Below are positions 25,037 through 36,528 of a stretch of DNA of 64,000 bases, piece after piece. The position numbers were made by a program, and so were the translations under genes. This DNA is from Cornus controversa (Eukaryota; Streptophyta; Magnoliopsida; Cornales; Cornaceae). Position 1 is the first letter of the stretch; the number at the start of each line of letters is the position of its first letter. Location of the stretch: positions 55,509,836-55,573,835 of the forward strand of contig CM048849.1 in assembly GCA_026545225.1 (NCBI GenBank), read 5' to 3'. Below the pieces are notes generated by a model, which saw only the letters and a program-made list of their open reading frames with translations, did no database searches and had not been told where the DNA came from.

Positions 25037-25565
25037 AGCATCCACAACAGCTTGGCCAAAGTTGCTTCTTTATATTCAAATTTTGGTCAGTCACGTTAGT
25101 ATTTTAGCCAGTCACGTCAGCATATATTTTAGCTCCATAAACTTCTCTAAATTTTTACTATCCACACAATTAAATTAATCTAAAAATTGTATACAATGTA
25201 TATATAAAAAGTTTTTTTATACCCTTTCAGCTTGGGAAACTCATAATTTTTTCGCCTTAAGTCGGAATATAACTTAAGTGGTATTCAAATTGTAGTTCTC
25301 AGAATTCTCTTTCTAACATAAATGGTTTCATCAAAAAATTTAATTTGTAATCAAAGCTATAGAATTTTAAATAAATAATCTATATATATAACACATATAA
25401 GACAAATAAAATAAATTAAAAAACTCAAAGAAGCCAAGCTTGGCCAAATGCTCGGCCAAATCCGGCCAAGTTCAAATTGGGCCTACACTTCTAGTCGTGC
25501 CATTGTAAGCTTATTTTGTAGTTTGCTTGGCGAGACCCATGTCTGGCCAAGCCATTGCTAATCTT
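25037..25565. mobile_element. MITE-like insertion in the right arm of the foldback element
   Basis: The ends AGCATCCACAACAGCTTGGCC and, inverted, AGATTAGCAATGGCTTGGCC are similar. The insert splits an arm sequence that is continuous in the other arm (CAACTTGACCCCCGACAAAATT), so the left arm serves as an approximate empty site. The interior has further inverted GGCCAA words. No clean target duplication was found. Confidence 0.5.
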
Positions 25566-25645
25566 AGGGGTCAAGTTGTTTACTTTTGTAAGATAAGAGA
25601 CTCATTTGTTCAAAAAAAAAAAGTTTTATGAGTGTTTTTGCACAT

Positions 25646-27037
25646 TAACATTGATTTTTTTTTTTGCACTTTTGCCTACATTTTATTGATTTTGATGTTT
25701 GAGGCTCAAAACAAAGTTGTGTGTGAGTTTCAGAGAGCCAATGTGCAAGTAGTGTGGAAAAAAAAAATTGAGAAAATGTTATTAATAATAATATGATAAA
25801 TAAAAAATTGAACGAAAACAATAAATACGTAAATTAAAGCATTCATATCATAATACTCCTATTCAATAAATTTATGTTTATCAATATACACAATCAAGCT
25901 ATCATTGCAAAATTTCAGTTAGGGTAATTAATTATATAATTTTTAAAAAAAATTAATACAAAACTGAAATAATTGCAGTCCTGTTGCTTCGTTACTGATT
26001 ACATGAGACTGGTTCCAAGTCGTCATGACTCAGCTCGATACATGCTGATTCTTTTTCGTCACCTTGAGTACCGACGAGAGTGTCTGGAGTCTTCTAGGCT
26101 TCTAGCTATATGGACTCGACTCACACTTGTTAGAAGCTAATTCTTATTGGAGTCGGCCTAGTCGGGGGAGCAAAAATTGAAGAAATGAAGATAGAATATT
26201 GCTGTTTTGGATCTACTATATTCATTCAAAGTCATAATGAGTTGATATTGGTTTTGCAGTCGTGGTTGCTACTGCATTGATCTTTGCCTCTCTCATCCAT
26301 TTGACAACCCACTAAATCTTTTTTTAGCAATTGCAACCACTTTTCATGATATGTAGAGCGGAACTTTCAATCAAGACTTTGAACATAAAAACATAAAAGC
26401 ATGTATGTAATGATGATTGTAGAATATATATATATATATATATATATATAAGTCAATAATGTATTAATTAAAATTTGTTTCTAACATACCATTAAGGTAC
26501 TTAGTAGGATGATTAAAACTTTAAGAAGGTGATGATGGTGAAACTTAGGCGCATAATCTAGGGTTCCATTATATTATATGTTGGGATGAAGAAGGACAAA
26601 GATTAGTTTTTGGAAGTCAAAACTAAGTGTTTTTTATAGTTTAATAGGTTTTCATTTTGTAAAGTTGGAAGGTTACAAAGACATGCTTTTCTTTTTGTCT
26701 TGGTCTAAAAGTTGGGTTTCTTTTATGGAGTTTGGTCTTACCTGTTCAAAGATAGTGCTCAAATGGGCAAACCTTAGATACAGATCTTTTTGCTTTGGGG
26801 GTATTTAAAGGGTGAAATTAATTTCTATTATGGTTAACCTTAGATATTTTTTACATATGTATATATTATAATTGTAATAATCTATGTGGGGATGTTACAT
26901 ATCATGTAGGTGGGAGAGGTGACTTTTGTTTAGTGTTTGAAGGATATATCAAGTTTTTAATGGGCCAATGATCATACATGGAATCACCGACCTCTTTCTT
27001 TGATGGGACATTTTGAGAATCTACGATAGCTAGCAAC

Positions 27038-27076
<39 letters not shown>

Positions 27077-27221
27077 CAGAGGCACATGTTAATTATGTAC
27101 TAGTCTTATTATCTTGGTATGTATATAGATATAAAAATATCTATATGATTAAAGATCATATTCGGCAAAAATAATTCCCCACATGGAGTTGGGAATTGAA
27201 GAATTGTGCGACTGGCCTACC
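25646..27221. other. Gene-free stretch
   Basis: AT-rich DNA with a (TA)n run (26426-26450) and a (TC)n run (27041-27073). Around 25,980-26,170 there is a less AT-rich patch with many GACTCG, GAGTC and GTCGG words that I cannot assign. No gene is supported. Confidence 0.45.
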
Positions 27222-27495
27222 GCCTAGCAATGCATATTGCTAAGGTAATTTAGTAACCAAGGACCTTATACAATTTTACAACTTGGTCTTGGTGGTCCCC
27301 TTGAGCCAATTTTCTATGTCTCTTCATTTATGAACTGAATGGTATGAAATGAAAATTTACAGGGATTCTTATTTAGATAGGATTCTAAGCTTTCTTTTTA
27401 TCCAAGAAAAAAAAAACCAAGATTAAATAGTGGTCCATTCAATAAAAACTCTAGTTTTTATTATTTGAATCTTGATTGCCTTATTCCACATGCAC
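27222..27495. repeat. Local direct duplication, copy 1
   Basis: It shares with 27742-28010, in the same order, CTAAGGTAATTTAGTA, ACAACTTGGTCTTGGTGGTC, TTCTATGTCTCTTCATTTAT and a GGTGGTCCATTC-like/CTAGTTTT end. The spacing is about 519 bp. It is non-coding in all frames. Confidence 0.8.
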
Positions 27496-27741
27496 ATAAA
27501 GGAGACGTATTTGCGAGCTGATTTAGAACTAGTCAACTCTTCTTAAAATTCATTTTACTTATTATTATTTTCATATATGTATTACATCTCTTTTCTTTAT
27601 TCTTGTTTTTTAATTTAATTATTGGTACGATTCATGCATGGTGTAACATATGTCCACAAGTTGTGTTTCACTCAATTATAAATTTTGTATATATCTTTCA
27701 TACTGCGTAAATTATGAATTGTACCTTTCCCAAGGCACACT

Positions 27742-28010
27742 AGCTATGCATATGCTAAGGTAATTTAGTAGCTAAGGACCTTGTAAAATTTTAACAACTT
27801 GGTCTTGGTGGTCCCCTTTGAATCAATTTTCTATGTCTCTTCATTTATGAACTGGCTGGTATGGAATTAAAATTGATAGGGCTTCTTAGATAGGAAAATA
27901 AGCTTAAAAAATAAATAAATTAAAAAACTAAGATTTCATGGTGGTCCATTCCATAAAAACCCTAGTTTTAATTGTTTGAATTAATCGTTGATTGGCTTGA
28001 GACAACGCAT
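27742..28010. repeat. Local direct duplication, copy 2
   Basis: Second copy of the ~270-bp sequence at 27222-27495. The two differ by scattered substitutions and short indels, so the duplication is not recent. Confidence 0.8.
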
Positions 28011-28166
28011 ACCCCACGTTCATGCATGACAAAGCCAATCTCACTCTCACAAGGAAACAGATTAACACTGGGATTCTCTGAGTAATACTTTAAAAGAGGC
28101 TGTCCACAAGAATCAGAAGCATCCTCCCATGTGATCCATAAACCATAGTTTAATTAATTAATTGAC

Positions 28167-28201
<35 letters not shown>

Positions 28202-31200
28202 TCATAATATTTCATATAATGCCAACTCTCCCTCGATGCTTACGATTGCTTGTGGATTTAAATTAATCAAATGTAGGGACTTAAGTCAGTCATGTTTAAT
28301 GGCTGCTTGGTCTTAGTATGTGATAACAGAGTCGATCTACACGCGCAACAAACACTTGTCTAACCATCTGACACCTCTTGATGACAGCCGTCTACCGGCC
28401 ATCTCACCAGTTATGTTCATCCTGACCATCTAAATTGTTTACATGGATGGTCAAGATTGACTGGCCGCCTGTCATGTTTAATTTTTTCTAATTAAATTAA
28501 TTATGGAATTATCAAAACCTACATTATTAAACAAGTCCCCAAAGTGGGGGGTCCATATCAATAGGCTCCTCCCTCGTGACTCTTTTGAGCTGGCCAGTCT
28601 TTAGGGTTGCTTCTTGACCTAATCTTGAGAAGAGAAAGGTTAAGAGTTACTCATTGACGTTCATGACTTTAGTATAGCTACCCTCCGAATAATTTGTAGG
28701 CCTCATGTAGGGTGGTGGGCTGCATTTTTGCGTCTCACCCCCAAACCCGAGCGTAACAAGGTGTTAAAGGTTCTCACAAAGTTCCATTCGAAACATGAAA
28801 AAGGTCTTGGCGCCAAAGTAAATGTTTTTTTTCTTTTAATAAGTCTTACTCCTTTTTAATACTTGTTTATGTTTTTGTGAGTCCAATTCAGAATCTCCGG
28901 ACCTTGTGAGTGTTCACACTTTCACCGCTCTAATAAAAAATTTCAAAATTTAAGGACTCACACTTTCATGTGTGATTGGATTAATCAATCACACAATGGA
29001 CAGTCGCATACTGTATCAGTGAAGGCACTTCTTCCCTAGGTAGTCCAACTCTAATTTGGAGGGAAATGTGATGATTGCCTCGAGAACATAAGAACCCATC
29101 AAAGTTTACTAGTAGAAAATTATACGAGGAATTCAAAAATTATCATCTTTGCATGTGATTAACCTAAGGGTATGGATAATATTTAAGACCTCGCGGATTG
29201 TGTGGCACGTGGCAGTTTCGCATGTGACCTAAATAACTTTACTTCCAGTGAGAATAAACTTAGAGCTTGTTGCCATTACTTCTGGGATCATTTAGAGATC
29301 CCATGTCCCTTTAAGTGCACTACAAGCACAAAAAACCAGAGTCATGTATAGATATACTTTTATGCATGTTTTTTTTTTTTTTTTTTCATTTTTAATGTAT
29401 AGAAACAGCATGTTGTTGTTTATACATTTTATTCAATAGTGTTTCATGGGGATTGAATGCTTAATATAGTATGACACATATATAGGTTGAAGGTGCCAAT
29501 AAGGCTTTTGTGGGTTGATTGAACGGTGGAGTATCAATCTTGGGGCCTTGTCTGGCAACTTGTTCATGAGCAAGAGGGTTTAAATTATGTCACTCTTCAT
29601 GATCTTCAACGTTACCAAACACCAATCATCTAGTGATGTTACATTTGGAAGCACTGAATTGATGCTTTGAATTTGATTCTCTAATTTCAAATTCAACGCG
29701 TTGATTCGGTACTTCCAAACATAACATAAGATAAATTAAATTTTGGGTTGATATTATGATTGAGAATTGTGTAATGTGTGATGAAGGGAAGTACATGAAC
29801 AACCTTAGAAGATGTTGATGCAATTAAATAAGAAGGGTGGTTTGAATGAGTCTTCAAAAAAAAAAATCAAATTTTGAAAATTTTGTTTCATTCACACTCA
29901 ACAATGCTCAAGTTTAAGTCTATTTTCAGTCAAATCCCACTCAACTAAAGGTAATCACACAGGATAGCGACTTATTATGCAAAAGTGGACACTTTATACA
30001 TAGTCAAGATATATTGCATTATTTCACTTTATTTTTATGTTACATAAGCATGAAATTGATGTATTGAAATTAAAATCGTAAAAAAGTTAATTCAAAATTT
30101 AAATTTTAAACTATATTTTTTTCAATTCCAATTTCAAATTACTAATTTCATAAAATAAGTAGGAGTGCACTCTGCTGGGCCAAACTTACTGGCTCGATAA
30201 GGACCCCATTTTTTACCCAAGAGGCCCCATCACCTTAGATTATAAAAAATGTACGGGTTTTACCTATAGGCTACAATTTTGTCTCCAAGCCCGTCAGAAG
30301 CATTCTATGATCCATGGTCACATTAGGCCCATACAGGAGGGGAACCTATCTGTTTTCAAACCCTTGTTTCATTTGACTTCTTGTTCTTACACAATTTCAT
30401 TCCTTGGAAAATTATTCCTTTAGTGTACCAATCAAGTATATATTTGGTAACGATAAATCGACTCAACTATTAGTCACTCTAAACTTTCGGATGAGGCACA
30501 AATTTTAGATGCACGCAATCGCTTATAAATTGGTTTCATCTTTCGGTAACTCAAGAAAATAATATGTGCTCCCTATAACTTTTCAGTCGTACAAACACTG
30601 TAAGAGTTACATGAACAAATGAGCAAACACTGTAAGAGTTACATGAACAAATGAACGGTTTGAACCCTATATGAGACAGTATGTATTTCCTATAACTTTT
30701 TCAGTCGTGCAACACTGTAAGAGTTATATGAACAAATGAGCAATTTGAACCCCACATGGGACAGTGTGATGTCCGTGTGAAATATTTGTTGCCTTTGCAT
30801 GGTCGGAACTAGGGAAGGTCAAATGCAAGGGAGTATAACTTGGAAGAAAAATAGATCACTAATATTTGTGTTTGAAGCAGAAAAATGAAGAACCCTATGT
30901 GGTGAGCCTACAATGCCAACCCCACCACTAAAATACAAAAAGCTAGCTAAGTGATATTCCCCTGCAAAAGTGTCTTTTCTCAGCTAAAATGATGGGGGAG
31001 GTGTTGTTTTGTTACTTTTGAGCATTTCATTTCATGCAAGTGGGAGGAAAGGAAAAGAAAAGAAAGGAAAGAACATGACCATACAGTTTGGAAGAAGAGC
31101 CTTTGGATGAGAAACAGGGAAAAGGACCAAAGGGCAAGGGGTCTCTCAGACCCCACCCCAAAGCCTAAAATCACTCCCCTAGCCCTAGGCCCTGACTATT

Positions 31201-32340
31201 CAAAATGCTTATTACCTCATTGTCCATTCATTCCCACATGGATCTCAATTCCCTCCATCTATGTGTGTGTGTGTATATATATATATATGGTCACTCAGTG
31301 CACGTCCTATTCCCATTATTTTTTGAGTTCCTTTTTCCACCAACACATGATTAAAATTTCCCTCTTTTCTCGATAATTCTGTACAACTAAGAAAACAAAA
31401 CCCCCATTACTGCACGTGGGTAAATGGTGTATTACTGTGTTGATTAATAATATTTATATGGATACATATGAAAACAGGTATTAGAGATCGATTTAGTGTT
31501 AGACAAGAAATCACACATATTTTATTGTGTGAGAACTTAAATTTTACCATTTATTTGAAAAGATAGAAGAGATATTATTAGATTACAATACTTGCTGGGT
31601 TAACTAGCTAGTTGTATGACATTTAATTCAAATGCATGTAGCATGTACTTATATCAATTTCAACATATCAAGATTTAATTAGTTGGTGAAATCATATTAG
31701 TAAATGACATAAAATGACTATTGTAGTGAAGTTTTTCTCACTGCAAGAACTCGTGTGTAATTTTGTCTATGTGTGGTGAAAGTAGAAATTATTATTACCT
31801 TGTATTATCACCTAGAGGATAGTTGGGAGAGTCACATTGTTACCTTTTTATTTGTGAATTATTATAGGGATCCTTCTATTGTGGACACTTCAGATCATAG
31901 CTGTGTCTAGCAAATCCGACTATGCAGAAAAAGAGTTTTCCTTATTTTAAAATTTACAAAAAAAAATGTGTTAGTTCTCTTTTTCTCTGTAGCTTTGTTG
32001 TCCAGTAATACAACCTTAAAATTGATAAAATAAACATCATCAGTCTAGATTTAACCTACCATGACGAGTTAATCCTCTCATGTTGAGTAAAATCAAGTCA
32101 TACAACTCCTGGTTTATTTCTCCTTCAAGAGGTGAAGTGCGAGTTCCACCTATATATACATATTAAGGTAACTTTGGCTTTTTTTTTCAAAAAGTCCAAC
32201 AAGTTTGTGTATATATGACTTAACAAGACTACTCGGAATAAGTTATTTGTATTAATTTTACTCTTATACGAAGATACACTAATTTTTTTTAATTTATATT
32301 AAAGGACATTTTTATTATCATAATATCACTTTGCAACAAG
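28011..32340. other. Gene-free stretch
   Basis: No coding sequence is supported. Contents: a (TA)n run (28171-28199), an imperfect hairpin at 28381-28475, a 32-bp tandem repeat at 30592-30655 within a ~115-bp repeat, and AT-rich filler. Open frames near 29626, 30980 and 31107 have no domain. Confidence 0.45.
30592..30655. repeat. 32-bp tandem repeat, two copies, plus a third partial
   Basis: CAAACACTGTAAGAGTTACA followed by TGAACAAATGA begins at 30592 and 30624. A third, slightly changed copy lies near 30710 after a CCTATAACTTTTTCAGTCGT that also precedes the first copy. Confidence 0.85.
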
Positions 32341-32343
32341 TGG

Positions 32344-32398
32344 ATAGTTCGTTTTGGGGAGGGGGGGGGGGGGGAACTTTGCAACAAGTGGATAGTTC
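32344..32398. repeat. Direct repeat flanking a long G run
   Basis: The word TTTGCAACAAGTGGATAGTT occurs just before and just after a GGGGAG(G)n run of more than 14 G at about 32356-32374. The duplicated word and the G run form one short unit. Confidence 0.85.
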
Positions 32399-32792
32399 AA
32401 ATTTTACATGCCAAAAATTGAAAGTGGAAGGTGGGGTGGGGGGGTGTTTTATACTTTTATGCCATTTATCCATGTGTGTGTGAGTAAATATTTATAAGAG
32501 GCTAGTTGACCATCGGGCTAAGCCCAAAGCAAATCAAAACAGGCTGCATAGGCCTAAACAGGCGCAGGCCTTAACTGATCAAAACCCAAATTAGGCTAGG
32601 GCCATACACTGCTTGGGGCGTTACATATGTACTCATGGGCTTGGCCCTTCCTTTCTGGGCTATACCCTGAAGACTCCACTTCGTAAATAGTTTTTGATCT
32701 AACATAATTACCTAGCTTACCCAAAAAATAGCTTCCCGCCTTGATAACTAGGGGCGGCAATTTCTCGGGCAAGTGAATTTGTTAACTGTCTG

Positions 32793-32826
<34 letters not shown>

Positions 32827-33842
32827 AAGGGGGGATGGGGTACCGATTATTCCAACGGAGCAAGTATGGTATGTTTTTCAATAATTTGTTCTAAGTTCTC
32901 TAGGAGGATTTTCTTAACAAGGCAGAGTAGGTTTAAGCAAACCCACCCCCATACCCACCCGTTGCCACCCTACTTTATATACAAAAATAATTGAACAATG
33001 ACTATTTTTCGTTTAACTGTTCTTTGAATATAGATTATTTATTATTATTATTGTTATTTTAAGTACGTGGGCAAGAGTAAATTGATATGAAAAAGACTGG
33101 ACCAGAGACGGGCACAGAACACCAAATGGCCCAAGGGCTAAATAACACAATCAGGCTAAGCCCAAACCAAAAATCTGAATAGAAATTCTTGGGCCAGACA
33201 TCTAGTTTAAAGTTTTAGGTTTGAGATTAATCCATTATCCTTCTATTAAATGCCATGTATTCAAATACATTATCTGTGTGGGTCCCATGCGATAAGATGG
33301 AGTAATTGATTGGTGATAGACAGCACTACAAAATGAAATATTCTCATATGCACGTCTATATGCAGAAAGAGTTCTACTACTCTTGAGTCTTAGTCACAAT
33401 TTCATCAATTTGTGTAATATATATATATATATGCTGCTATGCATGCGCGCGCAGAGGCATGTATTCATAAGCACATTCATGCATATGCACATCTATGTGC
33501 AGAAAGAGTTCTATAAATTTGTGAGATTTAGAAGATCCATATTATTGAAGAGCCCTTGTAAATATCATATATAAGATGCTGAGGAAGGATGCATAGCTTG
33601 GAAAAATAGCAAAATCGAATGATAAAAAGTGATATCATGATATAAGAGAGAGAGAGAGAGGATCAAAGACTCGATTAAGATCTTTTTAATCAAATTACAT
33701 AAATATATACATGAACATAAATTATTTAAAATATCTTTAATTAGATATTACTATTATTATTGAGAGATGGACAAAATTGGATTACAGATTTAGGGTGGGA
33801 TCAGATGGGGACGGAGAGGCGGGTGTTCTATTTTTACATCAA

Positions 33843-33843
33843 T

Positions 33844-33898
<55 letters not shown>
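33843..33898. repeat. (AT)n(GT)n microsatellite
   Basis: An AT run passes directly into a GT run; the compound tract is over 50 bp. Confidence 0.95.
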
Positions 33899-34304
33899 TA
33901 TTATTGAAAAGTCTAATAAAGAATGTTAGGTTAGGAAACCAGTAGTACCCTGGAATGGAATACATAATGATGTAAACTATACCAACTATTTTGAGTAATG
34001 ATGGATAGTGAGAGAATTAAAGGAGAATTGGGTCCCTATTAAAGAACAGATTTCTTTCTCCACCGCTACTTTTTACGAAAGGAAATGAAATGTCAAGGAA
34101 AGTGCTAATACATGGCCTTTATTTCCATTAGTGTATGGATGTGGATGTAACAAAATGTATTATCATATACGTACCAGTGACACAATCCTAATTATCATAT
34201 CTTATCCTAAGTCAGATATTCTTTAAACAATAAATAATTACTCAAAAGAAAAATCACAAAGAATAATGATTTGGTGGCCGATGGAATTAGTCCTATTTTA
34301 TTTT

Positions 34305-34738
34305 GAGAAATGCTAAATTTTATTAAATTATTTTATGAATTTCTATTATGAATGATGTGGTAAGAGATAATATTTTTGGGACTCCGTGTATGGGAGAATC
34401 TTACCAATACTAACTCACCATTCAATTTTATCTCCTAAAATAATAAAAAATAGAGATTTATTATTGGTAGGATTCCTATAAGGGAAATGCTAAACGCCAT
34501 GAAATTTTATCATGAATTGTCTTCATGAATGATGTGGCAAATGATAATACCATTGCCATTCCGTGTATGGGGGGAATCCCACCAATACTAACTCACCATT
34601 TAATTGCCACATCATTCAAGATAAAAATTCATGAAATATTTTCATGACATTGCTCTTCCTATAAATATAGAATTTTTACCTGCCACATTATTTATGATAG
34701 AAATTCATGAAATAATTTCATGATATGTAACATTGCTT
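34305..34738. mobile_element. Mutator-like MITE (outer element), interrupted by a second copy
   Basis: The ends GAGAAATGCTAAATTTTATT and, inverted, AAGCAATGTTACATATCATG belong to the same terminal repeat family. The element is flanked by the 9-bp direct repeat TTTTATTTT (34296-34304 and 34739-34747), the duplication size of Mutator-like transposons. A related element (34482-34655) is inserted inside it. Confidence 0.75.
34482..34655. mobile_element. Mutator-like MITE nested in the outer copy
   Basis: The ends GGGAAATGCTAAACGCCATG and, inverted, GAGCAATGTCATGAAAATAT are flanked by the 9-bp duplication TTCCTATAA (34473-34481 and 34656-34664). It is 174 bp and non-coding, with an inner pair of ATGATGTGGCA and TGCCACATCAT arms. 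Confidence 0.85.
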
Positions 34739-34757
34739 TTTTATTTTTACGTGAGTA

Positions 34758-34865
34758 GAGTAGTGGATTCTACCACATAATATCATAGTGACAAAACTCA
34801 CTACTCTCCTTAGAGTGGTGGATTCCACCACATAATATCATAGTGACAAAACTCACTACTCTCCT
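34758..34865. repeat. 55-bp tandem duplication
   Basis: GAGT(A/G)GTGGATTC(T/C)ACCAC, then ATAATATCATAGTGACAAAA, then CTCACTACTCTCC, occurs at 34758 and again at 34813. Each unit is itself partly palindromic. Confidence 0.85.
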
Positions 34866-34879
34866 CGTATAAAACTATT

Positions 34880-35011
34880 GAGCAATGTTACACATCATGA
34901 AATTATTTCATGAATTTTAGCATTTTATACACGAAATCTCAATAGAGTATATCACTTGTCACATCATTCATGATTGTAATTCATAAAATATTATGAAATT
35001 TAGTATTTTTC
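34880..35011. mobile_element. Mutator-like MITE
   Basis: It starts GAGCAATGTTACACATCATG and ends with the diverged inverted form GAAAAATACTAAATTTCAT. It is flanked by the 9-bp repeat AAAACTATT (34871-34879 and 35012-35020). It is 132 bp, with an internal deletion relative to its relatives. Confidence 0.75.
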
Positions 35012-35050
35012 AAAACTATTCTCTGTCTAATCTAATTCCTAATATATCAT

Positions 35051-35253
35051 GAGCAATGTTACACGTCTCGAATAAATATCACGAATTTTAACTCGAATCT
35101 ATGTGGCAGGTGATATACTCCATTATTTTAAGAGATAAAATTAAATGATAAGTTATTATTGGTGGGATTTCTCTATACACAGAGTTCATATGATATTATC
35201 ACCTGCCATATAGATTCGAATTAAAATTCGTAAAATAAAATTGTGATTTTCCC
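35051..35253. mobile_element. Mutator-like MITE
   Basis: It starts GAGCAATGTTACACGTCTCG, has inner arms AATTTTAACTCGAATCTA and TAGATTCGAATTAAAATT, and is flanked by ATATATCAT (35042-35050 and 35254-35262). It is 203 bp and non-coding. Confidence 0.8.
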
Positions 35254-35650
35254 ATATATCATTACTCATTTTAAAAAAGCAGTGTTACACAACTCAAATT
35301 ATTATTGAGATATGTATCTTGAACGGTAACGTGGCACTCTCTCAACCGGACTTTTCCTTTCTCACAGAACGGAACTATGATTACAAGGTTCACCACATCC
35401 TCTAAAGAAAGTTGTCTACTAAGCGATATCAGGCACCATAATAAAGAAGATCTAATCCTAATTTTAGAACTTTATATATGACATCTATATCTATGTTATA
35501 CAAACTGAAATTCTAATGCAATCTAGTGCCTAATACTTCCATAGTACCATCACAAACTTTACCAGTGCTGTCGAAACCAGCCCCTAATACATATGTTTTG
35601 CAGTGTTAATAACAAAGTCATTTAGAATAATAGCAGTAATAATTTTCCTG

Positions 35651-35702
<52 letters not shown>

Positions 35703-36528
35703 AATTTCTTCTGCTGTATAGATATAACTTGGCCACAAGGATGCATGCTCATTTGATGAATTTTTTTTGGCAATAGTACCTCATTTACCAATATTGATTC
35801 ATTGGATATACTATTATTCGACTTTATTTAGAAATAAAAATTTTAATTCTGAACCCCCACGTACGGTCTAGCTAGCTCAAGTGGTAATCACTAATCATTT
35901 GATCTCTTGCTTGGCAGTTTAAGAGAAAGAGAGAGAGAGACATTATACTAATCCATGTTGTATATACAAGTAGAGAAAGAAAGCTAGAATGTTTCAGTTT
36001 GTTAATAAAAAAGAATAAAATAAAAATCACTAAAAAAATGCAGAGTACAAACCAGAAATAATTAGGATGAATAATCATAGAACTCTTTTCCTGTCTTTTT
36101 ATTATTATTTTGAAAGAAAAAAATGAGCATAACGTAAGAGATCCAATTTTCACCCATTTCTCTTAATTTCTATCCACAGAGAAACTCACAAATGGAAGAG
36201 CTCCAGAACCACCCTCTCCATTTCTTCGCTAGCTCGATCTCAAAACATTGTGTAAACCATAAGGTAGATCAAATATAACGATTAATAAACAAGAGTTTCG
36301 ATCATATGTAGCAATTATTGTACTAATTAATACTTGATCTAGTTTAAGTGAAGATGGAAAAATCATGGAGGTAACAGCTATCATCGGATGAGCCCATCAT
36401 CACCAAAGCTTCATTGGGTTCACATAAAAAGTGACCATGACCAACATCGATCCAGTTGATCTTGATCAAGAAGACTGTAACTAGTTACTGACCCAATATC
36501 CAGTTGATCTTGATGCATATCTGACCCA
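35254..36528. other. Gene-free stretch next to ALOG copy A
   Basis: Contains a (TA)n(GA)n microsatellite (35650-35699) and AT-rich filler. From about 36390 the sequence matches the region downstream of the second ALOG gene (45838 on), so the 3' flank and probable 3' UTR of ALOG copy A start there. Confidence 0.5.

Larger units (their letters stand above)
24175..25645. mobile_element. Large foldback (long-TIR) element with two nested insertions
   Basis: The left arm (24175 to ~24430) and the right arm, read inverted (25645 inward to ~24855), share a long imperfect inverted repeat. It starts ATGTGCAAAAACA(T/C)TC, passes ACAACTTGACCCC, CAAAATTATA, ATTTTCTCTATAAATATAGT and TTAGATAAAATTTT, and reaches ACTTTATTTAA. 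The right arm is interrupted between about 25037 and 25565 by a second repeat element, and the centre holds a SINE (24712-24845). No coding sequence is seen. The superfamily is not determined; I could not fix a target duplication. Confidence 0.7.

Noticed and set aside
32748..32973. hAT-like element with TAGGGGCGGCAA and TAGGGTGGCAAC ends
   Set aside because: The ends resemble hAT tips, but the flanking 8 bases do not match each other, so I could not support the call.
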